Shown here: piece by piece, positions 43,093-52,371 of the stretch | Layout of the letters: each line of letters opens with the position of its first letter | Numbering within the stretch: position 1 is the stretch's first letter | Origin: Paraplanobispora siamensis | Lineage (GTDB): Bacteria; Actinomycetota; Actinomycetes; Streptosporangiales; Streptosporangiaceae | Direction of reading: 5' to 3' | NCBI RefSeq assembly: GCF_016863175.1 | Contig: NZ_BOOJ01000057.1 | Location: 1 to 64,000 of the forward strand | DNA length: 64,000 bases | Notes under the pieces: model-generated | What the model saw: only the letters and a program-made list of their open reading frames with translations | Told to the model about the DNA's origin: nothing | Databases searched by the model: none | Program-made: the position numbers and the translations under genes

Positions 43093-43914
43093 TTAGGAGG
43101 GGCGTTCCACGACATAACACGATTTCTGGTGAAATCCGGTGACTTTGGCGCCCTCTTCCATGAGCCCGCCCAGCACTTCCCGTACGGCGTGCCGCCACGC
43201 CTTGGCCGCTCCCGGATCCCGCCGCCGCAGGTCCTCGATGTCACCGGGCACCGTCACCAGCACCACCCGCGCGTCGGTCCGCCCGGAGACCGGGCGGCCG
43301 TCCCGCTCTGCCAGCCCGGTCACCGCGTCCGCAGGCACATCCGGCAGGTACGGCTCACGCCGTGCGGCGGCCGCCACGTGCGGCTCCGCCAGCCGCCAGA
43401 CGGCCAGGACCCGGTCCGACTCGTCCCCGGCGTTGATCGCGTCCCCCATGGCACCGTAGAACGACGGCAGGTACTCCTCCGGCATCGCGCCCAGCTTGAC
43501 CAGGTTGAAGTGGGCGTTGCGCCGTACCAGCGGGTCGTAGGTCCAGGTGACCCGGTCCAGGCCGCGTTCCAGGGCCCACGAGCGCTGGTGGAGCTTGAGG
43601 GCGAATCCGATCCCGCGCCCGGCCGAGGTGCCGGTGACGTGGGAGTGCAGCGCCTTGCCCGCCGGGGCCGCCAGGAACCCGACCGAGGCGCCGGCCAGCC
43701 GCCCGTCCTCGTAGGCCCCGGCCACGTAGTTGCCCGCGTGCGACAACGCCCGCATCAGCTCGACCGTGGCGGGCGGGTTGCCGGGATCGGGCCGCCAGAT
43801 GCGGTCGAAGAGCCGGAAGACCTCCCCGAACTCCTGAAGAGAGTGCAACTCCCGCACCACGACCCCGCCCGCCGTACGTCCCGCGCCGTCCTGACCCGCC
43901 GCGTTGCGATTCAT
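43093..43914 (-). CDS. GNAT N-acyltransferase, probable D-amino-acid N-succinyltransferase
   Basis: This 273-residue GNAT protein has acetyl-CoA-type motif A in VTGTSAGRGIGFALKLHQRSWAL and continues with WTYDPLVRRNAHFNLVKLGA. The latter is typical of the GNAT proteins found beside N-succinylamino-acid racemases. In Geobacillus such a protein transfers succinyl from succinyl-CoA to D-amino acids. The ATG 43914 has AGGGGG five bases upstream. Short gaps (23 and 48 bases) to the flanking genes indicate one operon. Confidence 0.82.
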   Translation of the reverse strand: MNRNAAGQDGAGRTAGGVVVRELHSLQEFGEVFRLFDRIWRPDPGNPPATVELMRALSHAGNYVAGAYEDGRLAGASVGFLAAPAGKALHSHVTGTSAGRGIGFALKLHQRSWALERGLDRVTWTYDPLVRRNAHFNLVKLGAMPEEYLPSFYGAMGDAINAGDESDRVLAVWRLAEPHVAAAARREPYLPDVPADAVTGLAERDGRPVSGRTDARVVLVTVPGDIEDLRRRDPGAAKAWRHAVREVLGGLMEEGAKVTGFHQKSCYVVERPS

Positions 43915-43937
43915 GCCGTCCCCCTGGGCGCGCCGGT

Positions 43938-45281
43938 TCACCGCGCCGCCGTTCCGGCCAGCACCGCCTCGACGAGGCCGGCCAGCAGCGCCGCCCGGCC
44001 CGGCATCTCGGCCACGATCACGTGCTCGTCGCGGGCGTGGGCGCCGCCCCCGACCGCGCCGAGCCCGTCGAGGGTGGGGCACCCCACGCCCGCGGTGAAG
44101 TTGCCGTCGGAGGCTCCGCCCACGGCCGTCGCGGCCAGGTGCCCCAGACCGAGTCCGGCGGCGATCCGCCGGGCCAGCGCGAGCAGCTCGACGGAGGAGG
44201 ACTCCTCCATCGGCGGCCGGTTCGGGCCGCCCAGGATCTCCAGCCGGGTCCCGGCCAGCCGTGGGGACAACGCCCGCATCAGCGCGTCCACCCGCTCCTG
44301 CGCGGCCGCGGAGGGCGCCCGCACGTCCACCGACACACGGCCCAGCGCGGGCACCGTGTTGACCGTGGTCCCGGCGCTCACCACCGTCGGCGTGACCGTG
44401 GTCCCCATCCCCGACGCCACTGTGGACCCGGCTCCCAGGGCTGCCGTGATCCCGGCTCCCGGCGTGACCGTGCCCCGGGCCTCTCGCGGAACCGTGGTCC
44501 CGGATTCCGGCGCGGTCGGTACGGCGGCGCCCGCCGTACCCCGGCCGCCTGCGCCGTTCCGGCTGTCGGCGTCGCCGTGGTCGTCCGGCCCGTTCTGGGC
44601 GTTCGGACCGCTGCGATCGTCCGCGTCGGCGAGGGCGGCGATGCCCTCGACGGCGAGGATCTGGTGGGCCAGCTCGATCGCGGCGTTGGCGCCCTTGGCG
44701 GGTTCCAGGCCCGCGTGGGCGGCCTTGCCGTGCACCACGACGTCGTAGTTCGAGGTGCCCTTGCGCGCGGTCTTCAGCGCGCCGCCGTCGGCGCTCGCCT
44801 CCAGGACGAACGTCGCCGCGCATCCGCGGGCCGCCTCCTCGACCAGGGCGCGTGAGCTCGTCGAGCCGACCTCCTCGTCACCGGTGACCAGGATGCACAC
44901 CCCCTCCAGCGACGGCAGCGAGGCCAGCGCGTGGAAGGCCTGGACCAGTCCGGCCTTCATGTCGAACACACCCGGTCCCCGGGCGATCCCGCCGGTCACC
45001 GACCAGGGGATGTCCCGCAGCGTGCCGATCGGCCAGACCGTGTCGTGGTGGCCCAGGACGAGCACCCGGGGCGTGCCGAAGGTCCAGCGCAGGTGGGTGA
45101 CGCCGTCGACGACGACGGTCTCGGGGCCGGCCCCGAGCAGGCGGGCGCCCTGCTCGGCGACGACCCCGGCGCTGCGGGCGACCGCGGCCAGGTCGGCGGA
45201 GAAGGACTCGCAGACGACGAGATCCTCCAGGTCCCGCAGCATGGCGTCCAGGGTGATGCGGGGATGAGGGGCAACGGACAC
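43938..45281 (-). CDS. M20 family metallopeptidase with long insertion
   Basis: This 447-residue protein is an M20 amidohydrolase/carboxypeptidase. Metal ligands are in LGHHDTVWP, FDMKAGL, TGDEEVGS and the C-terminal GAHARDEH; a lid domain lies in mid-chain. A Gly/Thr/Ala/Pro-rich insertion of about 80 residues (near residues 200-290) interrupts the lid region. In operon with the racemase and GNAT it probably releases succinate from N-succinyl-L-amino acids. GTG 45281 is the likely start, with GAAGGGC upstream. Confidence 0.85.
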   Translation of the reverse strand: MSVAPHPRITLDAMLRDLEDLVVCESFSADLAAVARSAGVVAEQGARLLGAGPETVVVDGVTHLRWTFGTPRVLVLGHHDTVWPIGTLRDIPWSVTGGIARGPGVFDMKAGLVQAFHALASLPSLEGVCILVTGDEEVGSTSSRALVEEAARGCAATFVLEASADGGALKTARKGTSNYDVVVHGKAAHAGLEPAKGANAAIELAHQILAVEGIAALADADDRSGPNAQNGPDDHGDADSRNGAGGRGTAGAAVPTAPESGTTVPREARGTVTPGAGITAALGAGSTVASGMGTTVTPTVVSAGTTVNTVPALGRVSVDVRAPSAAAQERVDALMRALSPRLAGTRLEILGGPNRPPMEESSSVELLALARRIAAGLGLGHLAATAVGGASDGNFTAGVGCPTLDGLGAVGGGAHARDEHVIVAEMPGRAALLAGLVEAVLAGTAAR

Positions 45282-45349
45282 GGGCAGGCCCTTCGACGGG
45301 TTTTTACCGCGACCGTACGCCAGGTGCCCGGCCGCCGGTGCCCGTGGGG

Positions 45350-46459
45350 TCAGCGCTTCGGGAAGGGCCAGGGGTTGGGGCGGCAGCCGTGCAGGGACTT
45401 GGTCTGCTGGAGCATGATCGGGGCGCGCCTGCCGGGGCCGGGGCAGGAGACGTGACCGTGGCCCAGTCCGTGGCCGACCTCGTGGTTGACGACGTACTCC
45501 CGGTAGGAGGCGACGTCGCCGCGGTAGCCCGGCACGCCCTCGTTCCAGCGCATCGCGTTGATGACCGCGCGTCCGCCGTTCCAGCAGGACAGCAGGCCGA
45601 GGGTGCGCAACGGCAGGCACCGGCGGTCCGTCATCGCCGGGCTGGACAGCGACACCCGGATCTTGACCGGCCCGCGCGAGACCCGCTTGAAGCGGAACCC
45701 CCAGCTGCGCCGGTCGTTGAGGGTCCGGTGCACCTCGTGGGCGAACTCCTCCGCGTCGAAGGGGAGCCCGCGCTCGACCTCGACGATGTAGCGGACGACC
45801 TTCCCCTTGCCGCGGGGAGGCGGGGCCTCGCCGGGGACGACCCGGTAACGGCCGCTCGCGGAGCGGGGTACGCGGACCTTGACCGGCTGCTGCCGGCCGT
45901 TGACGAACAGCGTCTCCGGGCGGATCTCCCGCGGATCGGAGTCCGGCACCGGCGCGGGAGTGGGGGTCACCGAAGGCTGAGGCGCCCCGGTGGGAGCGGG
46001 CGTCACGGCCGGGCCGGGGGACGCCGTCGGGCCGGGCGTCACGGTCGGGCCGGAGGGCGGGGCCGGAGGCGTCGTCGCCGCGCCGTTAGCGGACCGGGGA
46101 GACGTCGTGGCGCCGGTCGCGGGCGCCGTCGTGGGGGCCGTGGCGGCTCCGGTCGCGGGTGCCGTCGCAGGTCCGGTGGTGGGCGCGGTCGCAGGTCCGG
46201 TGGCGGGTGCGGTCGCGGACCCGCCGACGGGGTGGAGCGTTCCGGTGGGCCGTACCGTCGGCACCGCTCCGGAGGGGACCGCGGCCTGCGCCACCGCGGT
46301 CGGGGCGGGCGTGCCGGGGACGGGTCCGGTGGCGGCGGGGGCCGGAGTGGCGGGCACGCTCACGACACCGCTGCCGCCGACCAGGAGCGTGGCCGCCCCG
46401 CCGAAGGCGAGTAGCCACAAAAAGGGCTTGCGCCCGCGATTGCCTACGATCCCGGTCAT
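45350..46459 (-). CDS. DUF3152 secreted zinc-metalloprotease-like protein
   Basis: This 369-residue protein has a signal or anchor helix near residues 12-32 (FLWLLAFGGAATLLVGGSG) followed by about 120 residues of Ala/Pro/Thr repeat, then a globular domain matching DUF3152. The active-site-like HEVGHGLGHGH (HExxHxxGH, metzincin type) is present. The last 30 residues hold MLQQTK, perhaps the Met-turn. It probably acts at the cell surface. The substrate is unknown. The 45-residue TAPATGP-type repeat is encoded by DNA with a 30-bp periodicity near 46098-46222. Confidence 0.85.
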   Translation of the reverse strand: MTGIVGNRGRKPFLWLLAFGGAATLLVGGSGVVSVPATPAPAATGPVPGTPAPTAVAQAAVPSGAVPTVRPTGTLHPVGGSATAPATGPATAPTTGPATAPATGAATAPTTAPATGATTSPRSANGAATTPPAPPSGPTVTPGPTASPGPAVTPAPTGAPQPSVTPTPAPVPDSDPREIRPETLFVNGRQQPVKVRVPRSASGRYRVVPGEAPPPRGKGKVVRYIVEVERGLPFDAEEFAHEVHRTLNDRRSWGFRFKRVSRGPVKIRVSLSSPAMTDRRCLPLRTLGLLSCWNGGRAVINAMRWNEGVPGYRGDVASYREYVVNHEVGHGLGHGHVSCPGPGRRAPIMLQQTKSLHGCRPNPWPFPKR

Positions 46460-46663
46460 AACTCGTAAACCCTATTGCCACATCCCTCCCATCCGTAACT
46501 CCAGCCGCATCCATCCGGTAACAGCACTTCCGCGGCCCTCTCTATGGGATGTCATGAACAATGCAGACATCTCGTGAATCTCGCAGATCCAGGATGACAC
46601 CGTCGTCGTTCCCAGGCCGGAGGTGACAGTCCGGCGGCAGCGTTTTGACAGCGCTCCCGTCGA

Positions 46664-46675
46664 GCATCGGTGAAA
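46664..46675 (+). promoter_or_regulatory. GCATCGGTGAAA element before methyltransferase
   Basis: This 12-base sequence also occurs at 48954 and, in reverse orientation, at 52376. Here it lies 17 bases before the methyltransferase ATG and 13 bases after a TTGACA (46645-46650), so it would overlap a -10 or start site. The rest of the 233-base gap holds no gene I can support. Confidence 0.6.
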
Positions 46676-46692
46676 CGACCCAGGGAGAGAGC

Positions 46693-47751
46693 ATGACCAT
46701 GACCACGGACGAGTTCGCCGACCGGCTGTTCCGGGCCGCGCTCGGCACGATCGAGATCCTGTCGATCCACCTCGGTGACCGCCTGGGCTGGTACCGGGCG
46801 CTGGCCGCGCACGGCCCGGCCACCGCCGCCGAGCTGAGCGCCCGGGCGGGAGGCCACGAGCGCTACGCCCGCGAATGGCTGGAGCAGCAGGGCGCCGCCG
46901 GGATCCTGACCATCGGCGCCGACGGCCGTTTCACCCTGCCCGCCGGGGCGGCCGAGGTGCTGACCGACGAGTCCAGCCTGGCCTACCTGGCCCCGCTGGC
47001 CCGCATGCTCGCCGGGGCCGCGGTGCACACCCCCGCCCTGCTGGAGGCCTACCGCGGCGGCGGCGGTGTCGGCTGGGCCACGTTCGGGACGGACGTGCGC
47101 GAGTCCCAGGCCGACATGAACCGGCCCTGGTTCGAGACCGCGCTCACGCCCGCGCTGGCCGGGGTGACCGACCTCGACGCGGTGCTGCGCCGTCCCGGCG
47201 CCCGCCTGGCCGACGTCGGCTGCGGCGGGGGATGGTCCGCCATCGCGCTGGCCCGTGCCTATCCGCAGGCCCTCGTCGAGGGCGTCGACGTCGACGCGCC
47301 CTCCATCGAGCTGGCCGAGCGCAACGCCAAGGCGGCCGGCCTCTCCGACGGCGGACGGCTGGCCTTCCACCACGGCGACGCGACCCTGCTGGAGGAGGGC
47401 CGCTACGACGCGGTCTTCGCCTTCGAGTGCCTGCACGACATGTCCCGGCCGGTGGAGACCCTGGCCGCGGTACGGCGGGCGGTCAAGCCGGGCGGCGCGG
47501 TCATCGTCATGGACGAGGCCGCCGGTGAGACCTTCACCGCCCCGGCCGACGACACCGAGCGGCTGCTGTACGGCTTCAGCCTGCTCATCTGCCTGCCCGA
47601 CGGGATGGCGCACCAGCCCTCCGCCGGCACCGGGACCGTGATGCGCCCGGAGACCCTGCGCCGCTACGCCGCCGAGGCGGGCTTCCGCGACGTGGAGGTC
47701 CTGCCGATCGAGGACTTCGGCTTCTGGCGGTTCTACCGGCTGCTGCCCTGA
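46693..47751 (+). CDS. Class I SAM-dependent methyltransferase
   Basis: This 352-residue protein has an N-terminal winged-helix-like domain (residues 1-95) and a Rossmann methyltransferase domain with motif I LADVGCGGGWSAIALA near residue 170. Motif II includes GRYDAVFAFECLHDM. It resembles the methyltransferases with a dimerisation HTH seen in small-molecule modification. The substrate is unknown. GGGAGAG precedes ATG 46693. It carries the same upstream element as the cutinase and the importer. Confidence 0.86.
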   Translation: MTMTTDEFADRLFRAALGTIEILSIHLGDRLGWYRALAAHGPATAAELSARAGGHERYAREWLEQQGAAGILTIGADGRFTLPAGAAEVLTDESSLAYLAPLARMLAGAAVHTPALLEAYRGGGGVGWATFGTDVRESQADMNRPWFETALTPALAGVTDLDAVLRRPGARLADVGCGGGWSAIALARAYPQALVEGVDVDAPSIELAERNAKAAGLSDGGRLAFHHGDATLLEEGRYDAVFAFECLHDMSRPVETLAAVRRAVKPGGAVIVMDEAAGETFTAPADDTERLLYGFSLLICLPDGMAHQPSAGTGTVMRPETLRRYAAEAGFRDVEVLPIEDFGFWRFYRLLP

Positions 47752-47783
47752 CGGCGGGACCGGGGACCGGCGGAGCGGCGGCC

Positions 47784-47839
47784 GGGACGTGGAACGGCGG
47801 CTGGGACGTGGAACGGCGGCTGGGACGTGGAACGGCGGC
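47784..47839. repeat. Three 19-bp tandem repeats
   Basis: GGGACGTGGAACGGCGGCT occurs at 47784 and 47803, and without its last base at 47822, in the intergenic region between the methyltransferase and the cutinase genes. Confidence 0.9.
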
Positions 47840-47860
47840 CGCCCTGACGGACGGCCGCCG
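47833..47860. terminator. Hairpin between convergent genes
   Basis: CGGCGGCCG (47833-47841) pairs with CGGCCGCCG (47852-47860) around a 10-base loop. It sits between the convergent methyltransferase and cutinase stops, without a T-run. Confidence 0.6.
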
Positions 47861-47898
47861 CGATCACGCGTCCCCGTGCGGGGACGGGTTGTTACGGG

Positions 47899-48801
47899 TT
47901 ACGAGTGGGGGCAGGAGGAGCGGTACTCCTCGATGGTCGTGCTGCGGTTCGGGGGCGGGCACAGGAACCGGTCGTAGCGCAGGTCGTCGTCGACGAAGCG
48001 CTTGATCCAGGAGATGGCGTACTTGGCGATCGTGTCGTTGTCGCTGTTGGGCGCGAAGTGGCTGGCGCCGTTGAGCTCCAGGTACGCCTTCTCCGGAGCG
48101 CCGGAGAGGCTGTTGTAGAACGGCTCGGAGTGCGAGCTCACCGAGGCGATCGAGTCGTTCTCCGCTCCGATGATCATCGTCGGGACCCGGACGCCTCCCC
48201 AGCTCTTGTCGAGGTGCCAGGGGGTCAGGGGCACGGCCGCCTGCAGCGACGGGCGGCTGTTGGCCGCCGCGAGGGTGCCGCCGCCGCCCATGGAGTGGCC
48301 CATGACGCCGATGCGGCTGGAGTCGAGCCGGCTGCGGACCGTGATGCTGCTGTTCTCCGTCAGGTAGTCGGCGGCGGCCAGGATCTGCCGGCCGCGGCTG
48401 TCGGGCTGGTCCGAACGGGTGATGGTGTCGATGTTGAAGACCACGAACCCGTGGGAGGCGAGCCGCTCGGCGAGCCAGGCCATGCTGGACTTGCTCGCGG
48501 TGTAGCCCGGGGCGATGACGACGCCGCCGAAGGTCCCCTGGCTGGTGTCGGTCGGGTAGTAGATCGTTCCTCCGCCGAAGCCGCTCACCACCAGGGACGA
48601 GACGTTGGTGTCGGCGACGGAGAACGGGCCGCGGGTGGCGGCCAGGATGGCCTCGGTGGGCTCGGGACCGCGCTCGTACCCGGCGGCGGCGTGCGCGGCG
48701 GGGGCGATCGCACCGGTCCCGGCGGCGAGGGCGAGCGCCAGGGTCAGCTTCGCGAGGACCCTGGCCCGGCGGCTTGCGGAGATCGGGGGGTGTGACTGCA
48801 C
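47899..48801 (-). CDS. Secreted cutinase/polyester hydrolase (PETase-like type I)
   Basis: This 300-residue protein has a signal peptide ending near residue 38 and then closely resembles the Thermobifida cutinases and LCC (family III lipase, dienelactone-hydrolase-like). Markers are YERGPEPT at the mature N terminus, GYTAS, the elbow GHSMGGGG with Ser170, PLTPWH, Asp216 in ENDSIA, His248 in GASHFAP and the C-terminal disulfide pair Cys281/Cys297. Related enzymes hydrolyse cutin, triacylglycerols and PET. Activity on PET here is inference. Confidence 0.92.
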   Translation of the reverse strand: MQSHPPISASRRARVLAKLTLALALAAGTGAIAPAAHAAAGYERGPEPTEAILAATRGPFSVADTNVSSLVVSGFGGGTIYYPTDTSQGTFGGVVIAPGYTASKSSMAWLAERLASHGFVVFNIDTITRSDQPDSRGRQILAAADYLTENSSITVRSRLDSSRIGVMGHSMGGGGTLAAANSRPSLQAAVPLTPWHLDKSWGGVRVPTMIIGAENDSIASVSSHSEPFYNSLSGAPEKAYLELNGASHFAPNSDNDTIAKYAISWIKRFVDDDLRYDRFLCPPPNRSTTIEEYRSSCPHS

Positions 48802-48953
48802 GTGACGTACTCCTGTCCGTAGGAGGGGGACCGGGTGGCGGGCCGGAGGCCACGCCCTGGCCCCGCCGCCGCGTGTGACGGCGGGGCCGGCGCTCCCGCG
48901 GTCCCCCTCGGAACGTTGACTGGAGACACTTTCGCGGTGTCAGGGTTGTCAGT

Positions 48954-48969
48954 GCATCGGTGAAATCAC
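48954..48969 (-). promoter_or_regulatory. GTGATTTCACCGATGC element upstream of cutinase
   Basis: On the minus strand this reads GTGATTTCACCGATGC, identical over 16 bases to the element at 52372 before livG. It lies about 155 bases upstream of the cutinase start and just beyond a CTGACA hexamer that could be a -35 box. This is a position usual for an activator. It follows the LAL regulator stop by about 20 bases. Confidence 0.65.
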
Positions 48970-48986
48970 TTGTCTCGGGTGGGCGG

Positions 48987-51900
48987 TCACGAAAGCAGTC
49001 GCACCAGGTCGACCCGGGAACGGATGCCGAGCCGGGAGAAGACGTTCCTGAGGTGGTGCTCGACGGTGCGCGGGCTCAGGTACAGCCGGGCGGCCACCTC
49101 GCGGTTGGTGGCCCCGCCGGCGACCAGCCGGGCGATCTGCAGCTGCTGGGCCGTCAGCGCCTGGACCGCCGCCCCGGCCGCCCCGGCCGGCTCCACCGCG
49201 CCCATCCCCGCTGCGCCCATCCCTCCCGGACCCATCCCTCCCGGACCCATCCCTCCTGCGCCCGTTCCGACCGCGCCCATTTCCACCGTGGCCGTGCCCG
49301 TCCCGCGGATGCGGCCCCTGGGCCTGCGGGACGGCGGCGCCTCCCCGGAGGCGCGCAGCTCGCCGCGCGCCTGCTCGGCCCACAGCCGCGCGCCGTACCG
49401 CTCGAAGGTCTCCAGGGCGCCGTGCAGATGCTCCCTGGCCGCCCCGGGACGCCGGTTACGGCGCAGCGCGCTGCCGAACAACAGCTGCGTGCGGGCCGTC
49501 TCGAACGCGCAGGAGCCCCGGTGGTGCAGGTCCAGCGCGTGGCGGAAGCGCTCCTCGGCCTCCCCGGGTCCAGCCAGCAGCGCGTGGCAGCGCGCCGCCA
49601 GCGCCAGGCGGTCCGGGCTGCCCGTACTGGCCACCCAGCGGTCCAGCACCGCCAGGGCCGCCCGCGCGTGCCTGACGTCGCCGGTGCGCGCGGCCGCCTC
49701 CACGAAGTGCGGGGTCGCCATGACGCGGATGACGAGATGGCCGCCGGTCCCGTCGGCCCGGGCCACCGCCCGCAGCCTGCCGGCCGCGCTCGCGTGGCGG
49801 CCCGCGGCGACGTCGAGGTGGGCCAGCGCCCAGCCGCTGATCGCGCTGGCGATGCCCAGGCCGTGGGCGTCGGCCAGTTCGATCGCGCTTCCCGCCCTGA
49901 TCCGGCAGGCCTCCTCGTCGCCCTCCACGGCGGCGGCCAGGGAGAGCCAGGCCAGGTGCTGGGCCGCGCTGTTGAGCCTGCCGGTCTCCTGCGCCAGCCG
50001 CAGGCCCTCCATCGCGTTGGCCGCCATGGAGGAGTAGCGGCCCAGCCAGAGCTCGGCCTGGATCAGGAACTCCAGCACCTGCGGCACCGTGGAGACCGCA
50101 CCCTGGGCGCGCGCGGTCTCGATGGCCCGGGTGGACAGCGTCAGCGCCTGGGCGTCGTCGCCCAGCAGGAGGCTGGACACGCACGCCCAGACCAGCACGG
50201 AGGGGTTGTCCACCGAGGGGGCCAGCTCCACCACCCGGCGCAGGGGCGCCGCCGCCTCCCGGTGCCGTCCGCGGAAGGTCGCCGCCATGCCCGCCAGATA
50301 CTCGAACATCAGCCGCGTGGCCGGCGGGTCGTCCGGGCTGCGCAGGGTGGCGGCGCGGCGCGTGATGTCGAGGAAGCGGTGGGTGTCGCCGGCCATGTAG
50401 CTGGCCTCGCTCGCGCGCACCAGCGCGCGCACGGCCTGCTCCCGGTCGCGGTCGAGCAGCCACTCGGCGGCCGCCAGCAGTTCGTCGCAGGCGTTGCCCG
50501 TCTTGCCGCTGCGCAGCTCCAGACTGCCCCTGACCAGCTCGGCCCGCCCGCGCACCTCCTCGGAGAGGGTCAGGGAGCTGAGGAGGTTGAGCCGGTTGAG
50601 CAGCGACCGGGCGCGCTGCGGGAGGCCGGCGTGCCAGGCGTGACGGGCGGCGGCGGCCAGCCGGGCCGCCCGGGCGTCGCCGCGCGCCGTCAGCTCCGCG
50701 GCCCGCTCCATGACGCGGAACGGCTCGGGGAAGCCGTCGCGCCCGCCCGCCGCGCCGTCCGAGATCCGTGACAGCTCCTCCACCAGTTCGTCGGCCAGCC
50801 GTTCCGCGGGCCCGTCCAGCGCGACCGCCCGGTGCCAGGCCCGGCGCAGCCGCTGGTGGTCCTGGTCCAGGAGGGCGGCGAGCCTCAGGTGGGCCGCGCG
50901 CCGTCCGGCGGCCGGCGCCTCGCCGTACACCACCGCGCGCACCAGCGGATCGCGGAAGCCGTACCGGTCCCCCTCCAGCCGGACCACGACGCCCGCCCGT
51001 TCGGCGGCCTCCAGCGCGGCGAGCGCCCGCTCGGCGTCCTGCCTCCGGGCCTCCCGCGACGCGGGACGGGGACCGCCTTTGCGGGGACTGTCCCTGTGCG
51101 GGCTGTCTTCGTGCCGGCTGTCCTTGTGGAGACCGCCTCTGTGCGGTACGGCCGGCGCGCGGCGCGGATCGGCGGCCCGCAGCAGGGTCGCGGTGTCCAG
51201 GGCGGGATCGGCCGCGATGAGCAGCACCAGGTCCGCGGCGGTGCGGGGCAGCCGGGCGATCCGGGCGGCGTGGGCGCGCCACAGCCGTCCGCCGGGCGGC
51301 GGGTGCTCCGGCGGCGCGGCGGTGCCGCGCAGCTGCTCGGCGGTGAGCGAGCCGACGAGCTCGCGCAGGGCCAGGGGGTTGCCGCAGGCGGTGTGGGCCA
51401 GCGAGGCGCGCAGGTCACCGGTGAGCCCGGGCGGCGCCAGGTCGTCGATCACCTGCCGGGCCGCCTCCTCGGTGAGAGCGCCGAGGACGATTGTGGCGAC
51501 GTCGGCGGGGACCTCGGGGAAGGCGCTGTCAGAGTCGTCGGGGCCGTCGCCGGAGCCACCGCCCGGGACGCCGCCGGGGACACTGCCGGGGACGCCGCCG
51601 GAAACGTCGTCGGCCGTGAGCAGCAGCGCGATCGGCTCTCCTTCCAGGCGCCGGGCCGCGAAGAACAGCGCCTCGCGGCTCGGCCGGTCGAGGAGGTGGA
51701 CGTCGTCGGCGCACACCAGGACGGGGCGTCCCACGGCCAGCAGCAGGTTGAGGACCGCGGCGGGCAGCGCCAGCCCGTCACCGGCCGTGCCCAGCTCCAG
51801 CGCCTGCCCCAGCACCGCGGCCTGGGCCGGGGGCAGCGCCGTCAACCGGTCCGCGATGGGCCGCAGCAGGGCGTGCAGCCCGGCGTACGGCAGGCGGCCC

Positions 51901-52286
51901 TCCATCCGCGTGCCGCGCGTCCTGAGCACCACGAAACCGTCCTGCCGCTCCGGCACCGCGCCGAGGGCTTTCCGCTCCGGTGCCGTACCGGCGGCCTCCC
52001 GCTCCGGCGCCGTGCCCGAGGTCCTCCGCTCGGGCGTGGGCTCGGAGGGCGTTCCACCGGGGGTCTCCCGTTCCGGTGCGGAACCGGCGGGCGGTGCGTC
52101 GGGAAAGGACGCCGCGCGGGCGGCGGCGTCGAGCAGCGCGGACTTGCCCGTGCCCGGCGCGCCCATCAGGAGCAGGGCGCCCCCCGCTCCGGCGGCGGCG
52201 CCCTCGATCAGGCGCCGCAGCGCGTCCAGCTCCGTGTCGCGGCCGTGGAGCACCGGTGCCCGGGTGACGGAAGAGGCGCAGAACAT
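48987..52286 (-). CDS. LAL-type LuxR family transcriptional activator
   Basis: This 1,099-residue protein has an AAA+/STAND domain with Walker A MGAPGTGKS (about residues 40-48), VLVCADDVHLLD as Walker B, a long TPR-like middle and a C-terminal LuxR HTH (QLQIARLVAGGATNREVAARL then RTVEHHLRNVF). This is the MalT/LAL architecture: ATP and ligand binding lead to oligomerisation and transcription activation. Low-complexity inserts occur near residues 70-110 (PERxxxG repeats), 240 and 1010-1035. It lies between the cutinase and the importer and shares upstream motifs with both. Confidence 0.92.
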   Translation of the reverse strand: MFCASSVTRAPVLHGRDTELDALRRLIEGAAAGAGGALLLMGAPGTGKSALLDAAARAASFPDAPPAGSAPERETPGGTPSEPTPERRTSGTAPEREAAGTAPERKALGAVPERQDGFVVLRTRGTRMEGRLPYAGLHALLRPIADRLTALPPAQAAVLGQALELGTAGDGLALPAAVLNLLLAVGRPVLVCADDVHLLDRPSREALFFAARRLEGEPIALLLTADDVSGGVPGSVPGGVPGGGSGDGPDDSDSAFPEVPADVATIVLGALTEEAARQVIDDLAPPGLTGDLRASLAHTACGNPLALRELVGSLTAEQLRGTAAPPEHPPPGGRLWRAHAARIARLPRTAADLVLLIAADPALDTATLLRAADPRRAPAVPHRGGLHKDSRHEDSPHRDSPRKGGPRPASREARRQDAERALAALEAAERAGVVVRLEGDRYGFRDPLVRAVVYGEAPAAGRRAAHLRLAALLDQDHQRLRRAWHRAVALDGPAERLADELVEELSRISDGAAGGRDGFPEPFRVMERAAELTARGDARAARLAAAARHAWHAGLPQRARSLLNRLNLLSSLTLSEEVRGRAELVRGSLELRSGKTGNACDELLAAAEWLLDRDREQAVRALVRASEASYMAGDTHRFLDITRRAATLRSPDDPPATRLMFEYLAGMAATFRGRHREAAAPLRRVVELAPSVDNPSVLVWACVSSLLLGDDAQALTLSTRAIETARAQGAVSTVPQVLEFLIQAELWLGRYSSMAANAMEGLRLAQETGRLNSAAQHLAWLSLAAAVEGDEEACRIRAGSAIELADAHGLGIASAISGWALAHLDVAAGRHASAAGRLRAVARADGTGGHLVIRVMATPHFVEAAARTGDVRHARAALAVLDRWVASTGSPDRLALAARCHALLAGPGEAEERFRHALDLHHRGSCAFETARTQLLFGSALRRNRRPGAAREHLHGALETFERYGARLWAEQARGELRASGEAPPSRRPRGRIRGTGTATVEMGAVGTGAGGMGPGGMGPGGMGAAGMGAVEPAGAAGAAVQALTAQQLQIARLVAGGATNREVAARLYLSPRTVEHHLRNVFSRLGIRSRVDLVRLLS

Positions 52287-52371
52287 GGCTCAGTGTTACG
52301 CGGATGTGTCGAAAGAGGAAAGGGCTCGTGTCGGATCGCCTCACGCACGTGCGCGGACGGGCTCAAGACCG

